Shown one piece after another: positions 23,497 through 33,399 of a DNA stretch of 64,000 bases. The first letter of the stretch is position 1; every line of letters begins with the position of its first letter. Location: assembly GCF_040939455.1 (NCBI RefSeq), contig NC_134106.1:84823001-84887000 (forward strand), given 5' to 3'. The notes beneath the pieces are model-generated. The model was not told the DNA's origin. It made no database searches and saw only the letters and a list, made by a program, of their open reading frames with translations. The translations under genes were made by a program, and so were the position numbers. Source of the DNA: Microcebus murinus (Eukaryota > Chordata > Mammalia > Primates > Cheirogaleidae).

Positions 23497-24219
23497 ACAG
23501 ATGCACTTAGGATCTCAGTCATCAAACATTGTCTTTTCATTAAGGCGCCAGCAGACTTTCCAATTACAGGCATTTTCATTATCACTATTCTTGAAACACA
23601 GGAATTACTACTACTAAGCGTGCACTTCCTTAGGCATGCACTTGGCAGCAGAACCCCCTGCAAAGTGGAGTGGAGGATCCCAGTGCCCCTGACAGTGATG
23701 TGGGAGTCCAGGCACGTGGCGCTGATGCCAAGAGAAAGGTCCCCCGCCCCGTACAGTGAGGCCCTGCACACACAGCCAAAGGTAGAATTTGTCAACACCA
23801 GGTCTGGTTAGACTGAAATTTTCCTTTTTAACATGGAGGCTAAGTTTATTGAATTCATTGATAGTGGAGACAAGATTGAAAAGAAGATGTTCAAATTAAC
23901 TAGGGAATAAAATTGCAAGTGTCTCAGACCCTCTGGATATGAATGCACTTTTCTCCTCATCGGAACTGCAATAAGAAAATGCCAAAGCAGAAAGTATTTT
24001 TTAAACCGAGCCGTGCAAAAGTCGCTTGGTGTAAAAGAAAGGAAGAGACACCCTAGATGGGTAAGGCACATGATCTTCCTGGGACAATTGGATTTGATGT
24101 TGGGTGATTTTAAACTTTATTTATTTTTATTTTTTAACTCCCCTTTGGTGCATTTGGAGGAAAACTTTTGACCTTCAAATATACATAGATATGTCAAGGA
24201 GCAGCAGAGTGCCAACTGC
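23497..24219. other. Anonymous segment
   Basis: Two opposing open frames near 23467-23811 overlap each other, and one begins inside the Alu. Neither has a recognisable domain. The remainder is AT-rich with nothing recognised. Confidence 0.45.
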
Positions 24220-24560
24220 AGTAAGACGTGCACATGTACGCATGCGCGCGGCACACTTTCCTTCTCCCTTTTCTTTGGCCAAAGCCTTGGAGCTCAAGCG
24301 TCAAGTCCAGGCACTAAGCTCCTCCTGAGAGGTGAGGAGCATTGTGAGAGACGACGGGGTGAGACAGCACTCACGCACTTGTATCCTCTGTACAGGGTCT
24401 TCGAGAATCTCGGGGAGGCCATTCCTGACCCAGAGAGGGGAGAGGTTGCTCAGGCCTGGCTGGGGGCAGCGCTGGGCGGAGCGCTGGAGGAGCCAGTCCT
24501 GCCTGGTCCATGTGTGGCCCCCGAGGTGGAACAACAGCAGGTCCCTTGTGTTTTTGTTCC
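24220..24560. promoter_or_regulatory. CpG-richer patch with alternating Pu/Py run and NRF1-like motif (candidate regulatory element)
   Basis: Against a CpG-poor background this ~340-bp stretch holds a cluster of CpGs. A strictly alternating purine-pyrimidine run of 25 bases spans 24226-24250. It contains 'tacgcatgcgcg', one base from the NRF1 consensus YGCGCAYGCGCR. Donor-like 'gaggtgagg' (24330) and acceptor-like 'cttgtatcctctgtacag' (24379-24396) sequences are nearby. It does not reach a classical CpG island by eye. A promoter role is inference only. Confidence 0.3.
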
Positions 24561-24749
24561 ATTTCATCTGCGGTTCTGCCCTATTTCCAATCTCCAGTGT
24601 CTGTTTCTCCCCTCTGGTCCTCTCATGCAGTCCCCAGGCTCTTCTCATCATTCTATCCCTGCCTTGTCCCCCACCTGCTTCCACTGTCAAATTTTCCCAC
24701 TTGCTCCAGACACCATCCCCAAGTGGGCTCCTTGAAATTGAGTGAAGTG

Positions 24750-24930
24750 ACTGAGAAAAGCAAAGAAGAGATTTATGTCCACCTGCTCACTCAGTCCAAG
24801 CAGAACCTCCCCTGGGAATTTTACCTCCTGGAAGTCTTAAAAAGGTGGGGTGTAGATTGTACCAAAATATACAATAAGTTCTTGGCAGGCCGCTTACAGC
24901 CTGATCTGTTCAGGGTGAGGGCTCCTGGTC
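24750..24930 (+). repeat. Left arm of long inverted repeat
   Basis: The reverse complement of this segment matches 25341-25534. The core 24779-24847 differs at only two of 69 positions from 25421-25489. The flanks match with more changes and gaps, for example 'tacaataagttcttggcag' here against its complement-related sequence near 25370-25405. The right arm has about 16 extra bases at 25490-25505 that are missing here. I do not recognise the arm sequence as a named repeat. Confidence 0.9.
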
Positions 24931-24977
24931 TATTGTGATATTTGACTAACGTGATCTCTCTTTGAAGGATGCTTGAA

Positions 24978-25296
24978 GAGTCATGTGTTGCTTATCGGGG
25001 CTATGTTCTGAGAAAGGTTGTTAGGTGACTTCCCCGTGTGTGAACATCACAGTATCCTTATTCACGCCTGGATGGCACAGCCTACTACACACTAGGCTGT
25101 TTGGGATGGCCCGTTGCTCCAGGGCTACGAACTTGCACAGCATGTGATGGGACTGAGTATTGTAGGTGACTGGAACACAAATCACTGGGCTCGGCAATAG
25201 GAATTTTTCAGCTATATTATAATCTTATGGAACCACCACTGTCATACACGCAGGTCTGTTGTTGATTGAAATGCCATTATGTGGCATGTGACTGTA
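24978..25296. mobile_element. Nonautonomous DNA transposon with terminal inverted repeats, in the inverted-repeat spacer
   Basis: The 5' end 'agtcatgtgttgcttatc' and the 3' end 'tatgtggcatgtgactgta' are imperfect inverted copies of one another. Between them are the familiar words 'gcctactacacactaggctg', 'gttgctccagggctac', 'attgtaggtgactggaaca' and 'attataatcttatgg' of a common primate/mammal DNA-transposon derivative. No transposase remains. I cannot name the subfamily. Confidence 0.75.
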
Positions 25297-25340
25297 TTTT
25301 TAAAAGGGCTATATTAAGTTCATCTTTATTTGGTAAAAAT

Positions 25341-25534
25341 GTTTAGGAGTAAGCCTTTGAGCAGATGAGGCTGTCAGTGGTCTGACAAGAACTTCCTATA
25401 TATTTTGGAAAATCTCCACCCACCTTTTCAAGACTTCCAGGAGGTAAAATACCCAGGGGAGGTTCTGCTTGGACTGAGTGAGCAGGTGGCCCAACCGGCT
25501 CATGGACACAGATTTCTTCTTCGCTTTTCTCAGT
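25341..25534 (-). repeat. Right arm of long inverted repeat
   Basis: This is the inverted partner of 24750-24930. The highest identity is in 25421-25489, which includes 'agacttccaggaggtaaaat' and 'ggttctgcttggactgagtg'. The distal part 'cttcttcgcttttctcag' pairs with 'ctgagaaaagcaaagaag' at the start of the left arm. Confidence 0.9.
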
Positions 25535-26497
25535 AAAAACATTAATCAGCTTTTACTATGTCTCAGGCACTGCAGACTCTAAGAGAAAGAAGAATTTGAC
25601 GTTGTCCTTGAGAAGCCCATAGTCTGGGAATAGAGAGATACTTACTTTATTTCTGTTATAGTCCTCACTAAATTGGAAGTGAAATAGTTGGAAGCAATAC
25701 TCTTGACTTTAGGCATCCAGGGATGTTGTTTATTGGTTTTATGAGGTAACTGTCATGGTGCCTGTGGCCCTGACAAATGGGCTCAATGGTTTAAGGGCTG
25801 ACCCCAATCAGGAAGCTATTCTTTCTGCAAAGATGAGTCCCGGCTCATTCTACTGCATTGCAGAGAGCGCCGATCAGACCCAGATGGGAGAAGGGGTGTG
25901 ATCATTGTCTTCCTGCTTACAGAATTCTCAGCACACAGAACACAGCTAGGTTCATTATTAGCATCACTACTGTTAATACTGAGGCATGTATGTCTATCAC
26001 TATTCTCTTCCTAAGGAAGAATTGTTAACCACCAAACCCAGCAGATATCATTTATAGTTTCTCACAATTAATTACTCTTAAATTACCCATATTTTGCATG
26101 GTGGAACATACTTTTTCTGTTAACAGATAACAACAAACACTGGATCTAACTCAGAATGGGTGATCTGTATTTTCATGAGTCCCCAGGTGAGGGACCTGGT
26201 GCAGATGTTAGATGTGGAGAACGACATCAAGCTGCTTTGGCCTTTCACTCGGGGTGAGATGAGCATCTGCGAGCAGTATCCTCGCAGGGTGTGGTCTTCA
26301 TTTGGCTTATTTCTATTCACAGGTGCTTCCTAGCACAGAATAGCCAAAGGTCTTTATAATTACCTGGAGAGCACAGAGGAGAGAGTGACTAGCTTTGGGA
26401 AAGTTCTGAAAAAGCTTCAAGCCAGGAGAAGATTTTTAACTGGGCACAGGAGGTGCTGATGTCTTTGGGGATGTGGGAACTGCTCAGAGGTTGAGGT
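25535..26497. other. Anonymous segment
   Basis: The start (25545-25640) resembles the common ancient repeat reading 'actatgtctcaggcactgca...agcccatagtctggga', but I cannot assign a family. No gene is recognised. Confidence 0.4.
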
Positions 26498-26695
26498 GGG
26501 GATTGGGAGCCAGAGAGAACCAGAGCTGCATCCTGGCCCTGTGACCTAAGATGTGACCTTTGTCCAGTCATGCACTTCCCAGAGCCTCAGTTTCCTCTTT
26601 TGTCAAATGGACAGCCGCATCTATTTGCTGGGCTTGATGTGCGGATTAAACAAGACAGTCCATCTGAAGTATTCATGGCACCCAGTGAGGGGTTG
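26498..26695 (+). mobile_element. MIR SINE
   Basis: The sense MIR order is present: 'gattgggagccagagagaac', 'tggccctgtgacctaag', 'gagcctcagtttcctctttt', 'gtcaaatggacagccg' and 'gcggattaaacaagac'. Confidence 0.88.
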
Positions 26696-28267
26696 GTAAC
26701 AGGTATCTGTCACTGTGGAAGGGAGGGAGGTCATGTCATGGCATGAACTGCCCACTTGGTAGCTGGGGGTTCATGGGTTTGGAATGGCTGAAGATAGGAT
26801 GTATAGGGGCTAATGTCAAGAGGCAACGCACACCAGAGTGAGGCAAGCACAAAGTGACTTGAGATGGAGGCAGGGACCACACCGTGATGTCAGGGCTAGG
26901 AGTCTCCCTGGTGAGGGAGTGCAGGCTGGAATGGAGAACAACAGATCTTCACAAGCAAAACTCTGGAAGCCAGGAAGCTGGAGAACATCATGTATTTCGA
27001 CAGCTTTAATCGGAGCACAAACAAATAATGTGTTCAGTAGAATGTAATCTTATTTATTTGTTAAACAGGCCCAGTAGGATTGCCACTTGGCAGCAAGTTA
27101 TCAAGAGTTAGTGGAGATTCCTTCTGTATTTAAAACCACATGACTCATTTAAAAAAAAAAAAAAAACACTTGATAATTTGGACTTTGTGTTAATTTCCCT
27201 CAGTTAGGTCTAATTAGTGTTCCTTTTCTGTGCTGTATGTAATGTTTGCTTAGCCTGGCAAGGTGATAAATTGCTTTGGTTTACTATTTTGTCCCAAGGC
27301 TATTTGTAAAGGAAAAAAAAAACAAAAACAAAAAACAAGTACCCTTTTAATGAATTAAGGTCCTCTAATAAGGACAAGAATTTAAACAAACCATTAAGTA
27401 GAAAAGTGTCAACGTAGGCATAACTGCCCATGTTTTTTGTATTTAATTGACTCATTTATACACTTTGTGATTTCAATATAAACATGTATCTGACTATAAG
27501 CCATATATAGTATATAAAAATATGCATCTACATACCCCTCATTATCTGCAGCTTGGTGATAATCTGTATATCAGAGCATGGTGACAGACTCAGCTGAGTG
27601 GTGTAGGAATGAATGAAATTCATTCTTTCTTTTGCAGGGCTTCACAATCCAATAGAAAGACTCATCCACATCATGTGGATCTGAATAGAAAACTGATCTT
27701 GTTTTGTGCTTTAGGAGTGCAAACCAAATGCTAGGGGAATGTAGGGGAGGTGGGGTTGGCGGTCAGGGCCTTATGAAGGCTTCCTCGAGACCACGTTTGA
27801 GTTGGTCCTGAAAGATTGGTAGGTTGCTACTACCCCCTCACTCATTATTGAGGGAAAGTTTGGTTCTTACTTTTCTACTTTTTTCTTTCTTATCCAGAAT
27901 TTGTTATAAACATCATTCTGAAAGTAAGTAGCAATATGCCTTTAGTAGAAAATTTGGAAAGTATATAGTAAATAGAAGCAAAAAAAAAAATGACCTAGAG
28001 GCAAATACAGATATTCCATAAATGTAAATTGCCAAGTGATATTGTTTCTTCCAGATTCAGCTGGGCCTAGTTTTCACGTGCCCATCTTGAGCACTGGATA
28101 CACATCCAGGCTAGGCCCAGACCATCTGAGTTTATACCAGCATGTGACTTGTAGTTAGTGACTTTTTATAGTCATTGTATTAGATTCTGAGTGATTATTT
28201 TAATTTTTGAATTTAAGCATAGAATTTCTTCAGTATGTTTAAATACTATTAACTGTTTTGAAGCACT
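26696..28267. other. Anonymous segment
   Basis: No gene is recognised. A/T-rich low-complexity runs lie at 27151-27166 and 27312-27337. The part 27765-27820 ('ttatgaaggcttcctcgaga' onward) resembles an ancient interspersed repeat that I cannot name. Open frames are short. Confidence 0.4.
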
Positions 28268-29230
28268 GTGACAGGCAAAATAATAATCATAGCCTAATCT
28301 CTTGAGCCTGCAAATGTGGGACCTTACATGGTGCAGGGATTTGGTAGATGTGATTACGTTTAGGATCTTGATTGAGATGAGCAGATTATCATGGGCCCAG
28401 TGTAATCGAGTCGGGTTTGGCAATCTTGTTCTGTGTCCTTGGTTGTTGATGTGCTCTTGGCCTAAGAATGACCACACACACCAAAGCGAGGCAAGCACAA
28501 GATGAAACTTATTGAGTGGGAGCGAGATAGGATTACAGAGCAAGATATATATGCTACAGAAGATGACTGAACCCCTTTTTGTAGTAAAAGAGGGACCTTG
28601 GTTATGGTCTGGGTTTTGTTTTATAGTGTCTGGATTGGACCTTCCTTGTGGCTCAGATATCACCATGGAACCCACTTTGATTGGACAGTTGGGAGTCATA
28701 TGACCCAAGTCTTATTACATAAGTGGATCTCCCATGAGCCTCTCTGAAAGCTGGTTGTTCTAGGTCCCTTTTCAGGTTCTGTTGTACCTATGCTGCTTGG
28801 CCCTGGGGCTAGAGAATCCTCTGCATTCTTTTGAGGCTGGCACACTAAATCCTGATTGGCAGAGTAGTAGGGTGTTCCCTCCTCCCCAGGTATGGCAGTT
28901 GCCCACCTTGTCCCCAGGAGGGTCTGGAGGTCCCTAGATGTCCATCTAACAATCCCTCTTTGTGAGAGAGAGAGAGGAAGGCAGCAGTGTCAAAGGGAGA
29001 GAGGTTATGTCAGTGGAAGCAGAGGTTGGAGTAATGAAGCCACAAGCCAAGAATGTGGTGGCCTCTACCAGCTGGCAAAGATGAGGCAGCTGATTCATGC
29101 CCAGAACCCCCAGACCTTGTGAAAAGGATTCTGCTTAGTGAGACCCATTGCAGACTTTCGACCTCCAGAACTATGAGATAATACATTGGTGTTCTTTTAA
29201 GCTTCCTAAGTTACATAGGAAACTGGTAAG
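28268..29230 (+). mobile_element. MaLR/MLT1-like LTR split by a later LTR insertion
   Basis: The 5' part 28268-28426 holds 'tgtgacaggcaaaataataa', 'gtagatgtgattacgttt' and 'gagcagattatcatgggccc'. The 3' part 28952-29230 holds 'gcagaggttggagtaatgaa', 'gccacaagccaagaatgtgg', 'cctccagaactatgagataa' and 'ctaagttacataggaaact'. Placed end to end they follow one LTR, homologous to 17695-18306. The intervening 28427-28951 is a separate, oppositely oriented LTR. Confidence 0.75.
28427..28951 (-). mobile_element. Solo LTR of ERV1 type nested in the MaLR LTR
   Basis: On the minus strand the element would run from TGTTAG (at 28951) to an ending ACA (at 28427), giving a 525-bp LTR with TG...CA ends. Its minus-strand sequence has a TATA-like 'catatatat' followed about 40 bases later by an AATAAG polyadenylation-like signal and a U5-like 'cttgcctcgctttgg'. 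Flanks 'atct' (28423-28426) and 'atcc' (28952-28955) could be a 4-bp duplication with one change, the length expected for gammaretrovirus-like insertions. There is no internal sequence, so it is a solo LTR. Confidence 0.65.
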
Positions 29231-29779
29231 GAAAGGGATAGGAAAGGATTTTCAGTGTTGAGTTAGTGAATCAAAAGGTTTAAAAGTTTAGAAATACAGA
29301 ATTTATTATACCATATTTAAGAAACCTGAGAAATTGTGAAAAAAATATGAAGGAAGTATTTGAGTTGAGATGAAATATTATGAAGACAGAGATGAACTGA
29401 GACCGAGGAAGCAACAGAAGACGTATTGGGAATGGGAGGAAGTAGCTGTTAGCCTCACTGGACAGAAGACCATTCATTAACAATCCGCACACAGCATCAG
29501 CATTCCCCTTGAGACCAGAGCAGAGGGCATGTTCTTTGCAACGTGAGCAGTGCACCGTGGAGATGTTGGGTATAGAGGAGTTTAACAGAGACACATATGC
29601 TCTGCCACTTAGTACTTTAGAGAATGTCTTTCCAGCCCTTTTTGTCCATGGATTATTTTTGATAGTCATTACCATTGTGTGTATACAAATCTGAAACTGG
29701 GTTTTCTAACTATCATGATATTTAGAAGCATTTCTTTTATATAATCATCTCAGATTATATAAAATGATTGTGAGCAAAA
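29231..29779. other. Anonymous segment
   Basis: A 131-codon minus-strand open frame (29280-29675) overlaps a plus-strand one. Neither has a recognisable domain. No repeat is called. Confidence 0.45.
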
Positions 29780-30015
29780 TATTCTTATACTGTGCCCATG
29801 AATATTGTCATTCTGCTATTGGGCATTTTGTATTCACCAATTTTATTGTTATAAATATTGCAGTATATAATATTGTAGATAAAACATGCATACATGTCTG
29901 ACAACTTCTTAGGAAGAATTTGAAATGGTGAGACTTTTAACTCAAGGGGTGCAAGCATTTTAAGATCAGCAATTTCACTTTCCAGAAATATTGTAGTCAC
30001 CCACAGCCTTGAAGC
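29780..30015 (-). mobile_element. Very old L1M fragment, antisense
   Basis: The plus strand has degraded reverse-complement L1 words: 'tattgtcattctgctattgg', 'gttataaatattgcag', 'atttcactttccagaaatat' and 'tcttaggaagaatttgaaat'. The match is weak but in the right order. Confidence 0.5.
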
Positions 30016-31488
30016 ATTGGAAAGCACGTCTTTTTTTGCAAGTTACCATCGGATGTAGTTTTTGAAGTTCGGGAATGGGTGTAAGAAGCCAGCAGCTGTG
30101 CCTGGTTACAGTGAGAATATAACAGAATGGAGGGATTAAAAATTGCAAATAAACAAGGAGGGGAAGAAGTGGCGGGGTTACCCCGTGACAGTAACCACTT
30201 TGCAGGGGTCTCGAGGGTGGAACTTGAGTCGGGGGTGGAGGAAGAAAGATTTGTCTTGAAGCTATATTGGTAGGGTAGCAAAGAGTTTTCACATACACTG
30301 CAGTTAACAGATCATGAAACGTTGTAATGTTTTCTAAGGATTCATGTGTTCATACTTTCCAGGAGATTTTTATCTATTTATCATTTGTGTCTGCTCTGGC
30401 TGGGGAGGGTACATACTCCGGGTGGTTTGGGGAGGAAAGTTGCAACCACTCCAAGTTTCTACAGTGCTGCCACTGAGGTCAACAGCTGTCATCGATCACC
30501 TCTCTGTAGGCCCGTGGCAGACTTGGGGAACATCACCAGAAGGAAGACAGACCCGGCAGAGGTGCACATATGAAACCCATAATTATGCATAATCAAGTAA
30601 TTAGAAGGGTGCAAAGTAAGGAAAAGGAGGTCTGGATGCTCTGGTTATGATAACAAGGCGATTTAAAGTCCTCTGGGGGGAGATATTTCAGGAAATAATG
30701 CTCAAGTTGATACATGACAGATGAATGAAAGCTAGCCAGACAAAGTGAATGGGAGAAGAGAGTCCCAGCCTCAGGCGTAGAGTAGTATACGCAAAAGTTC
30801 AGAAGACTGGAAGAGACCCTGTATGAAGACTCCCTAAATTTAAGTGTAGAAAAAGATAAAAAATGAATGTTATAAGGATAGCAAGTGAATGCAAGAAAAC
30901 AAAGGAGTTAAGATAGAATTATTAGAGCCATGAACATTTAGAGGTAAAATTTCTGATTTGCAAATAATTGAGGTCCTTTTCTTTTTCTATTTACTTTATT
31001 CCTTATCACACACCACACACAGGAACAAATAATTGCATTTAATTTTGTAGAAAGGTCCTGGGAAGATTTGGGGTAGGGGGATATTTTGTTGCAATCAGGA
31101 ACAGCTAGAGTACATATTCTGTTTTCATATGGTGACCTCACATCTCAGTGGCTTCGGAACACTACAATCAAAGAAATCTAATGAAATGGTGAAGAAGGAG
31201 AGCCCAGAGTAATTGGAACAAAAGCAAAAACCAAATTCAAGTGTAATTTGTCACAATAGCTAATAACAAGAGAAGCTTAGTTTATGTTCTAAATACTACT
31301 TTGAGTGGCAATTCTGTTTCTACTCCTTATTGAACATTTATCTGCTGCTTGAAACCTTGCAGCAGGGCTTGTGAAATCCAAGTGTGGACTTCAGATACTA
31401 CCAAGGTGAAAAGGTTGCCAGATACAGAGTGTAGATTAGAAAGTATGTTGTAATTAGAAAGTATTTTTCAGAAGTGTCCTTTTTTGGT

Positions 31489-31490
<2 letters not shown>
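30016..31490. other. Anonymous segment
   Basis: The part 30600-30830 has words of a common ancient interspersed repeat ('gaatgaaagctagccagaca', 'gcaaaagttcagaagactgg') that I cannot name. No gene is recognised. Open frames near 29975-30592 overlap on both strands. Confidence 0.4.

Positions 31491-31548
<58 letters not shown>
31491..31548 (+). repeat. (CA)n microsatellite ending in (AT)n
   Basis: About 25 uninterrupted AC units (31491-31540) are followed by four AT units. This is the longest dinucleotide tract in the window. Confidence 0.98.
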
Positions 31549-33399
31549 GAAGCCTGATCATTCTCTTGATTTTTGAATCACTGTAAAGCCATTCATAAAG
31601 GGGAAAATGACAGTTTTTGTAAATCTCCGTGTCTTTTTAGTTGCTATGGAGAAACTTTGCCAAAATATTTCATAAACAGAAAGGAATAATTTAGCTCACA
31701 ATGAACTCCAGGATGAAACAAGCAGTACTCAGGAATGCCGAAGTGAATGGTCTAATCACTGGGTTTGAAGGGTGTTTGTGATGTAGAAAGGTGCTGTGAC
31801 AGAGCTGCTTTGAGTCTAAAATATAGATTCATATGTGGCTTGTTATGCATCACAAATGAAAAATTTTTTTTTCCTAATAGTTAAAATGTCATTTGAAAGT
31901 ATCACATTTCTTAATTAGAAAAGAGATGAAAGAAAAATTCATCAAACAAAGGTGATAGGGTAACACATTAAAATGTATGAATGTTAAATATATTTATATA
32001 GCAGTAGCTTAGGTTGAATTATTGCTTAATCAAACTATTGTGGCTAGTGGAAAACTAATAAAAAAGGTAGATTGCTTAGTGATATTTAATGATACATGCT
32101 TATGAATTACCTAGACTTCATTTCATAACTTTCAAGATATTAGAGTAATTAATTTTTGTCCATAATCTTTATCTTATTTTAGAAAAATTTTCTCATTGCT
32201 AGTCAACCTGTTTAAATGAACCAGAATGGTTAGATAATTTCTTTCAATCCAGAGCCTTCTTGGCAGTGGAATGAATTTTTATATAGACAATGGCATTCTA
32301 ATTATTTTAAGGTAAACCAGTAAATAATTTATGTTTGAAATTTTAGCAGACCAATTATGTCTTCATAGTACTTACTCTTAATAGCTTAGGCTACAGATAG
32401 ATGAGTTTATACATGATAATCCCTTGAGAAGTTCTATGCTGTTATTTTACCTTAAAAGCATTAGGTAAGAGTTGGCCAGAGTTGGGTAGGCTAAATTTAA
32501 CAAAGACACAAGGCTGAAGACAGAATATTCCCAAGGTAGATCAAAGAATATTGAATTCTTCAGAACCTCGTAAATAAATATTTGTGATATTATGTATTCA
32601 TCTTTAGAATAACAGTGATTTTGTTATTTTGGGTGTGGGATCATAAGCTTCATAGATTTCCTAATGTCTCTAGAACTAAAAATAATTGTTACTATTTATA
32701 CAAGACTTAAAATCGTCTCAAGAAGACTGTGAAGAAGGTAGTATTTTTCTCCATTCATAGATGATGTGCAGAATGGTTTGTTTTTGAAGATCTCAAGTTG
32801 AGCTTTACAATCAAACTATCTGAGATCTGATTTCATAAATCTTGTGATATTTTTTCAACTAAAGCACATCATTTGCTAATACCCATATAATTTTGTATAC
32901 ATATAGCCATTTTACTTTCAGAAATGACTAGCTATTCCATCACTCCAAACAACATAAGTGCAAACTCTTGATATCATTACTTTAGCAGTAAGCTGAAAGT
33001 GAATATAGGTTGTGCTTCTGGCAATTTTAGACTAGGAAGTTTTTGACCAAACTTCCAGGTGAGAACATTTAGAAATATTGGTCAAAATACGTAAAGCTGT
33101 TGTTTGAAGGTATCAGAAAGCTACCAAGGCATTGCATTGTAGGTCCAAGATTCAGAAGAGGAGGAAAGCACAGAGAGTTGATGAGCCTTGTGTTTGCCTC
33201 CTCTCTTCCCTTCAGTGTGAGTACCAGTGGCTGAATTGCTGGAATGTTTATCTGTGCTCTCAGGGTAGTGATAAGGGAGAGTTAACAGTGACTGTAGTCA
33301 GGGCTGCAAAGGAGGAATAGCCCTGATAAACACCCAGATTACTGGGGTAATGAAAAGTGGAAAAAAAAAGTATCTATCAACACTTGTTAGATACAGTTA
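31549..33399. other. AT-rich anonymous segment
   Basis: This is about 1.85 kb of AT-rich sequence with no repeat I can assign and no open frame over about 60 codons. Confidence 0.45.

Noticed and set aside
24301..24938. Overlapping open frames of 118-142 codons on both strands
   Set aside because: GC-richer DNA lengthens chance frames. Several compete on both strands and none shows a known domain. The possible transcript is kept only as a finding.
28172..28708. 178-codon minus-strand open frame
   Set aside because: It spans the junction of a MaLR LTR and an inserted ERV1-type LTR, with no recognisable domain. It is a chance frame through non-coding LTR sequence.
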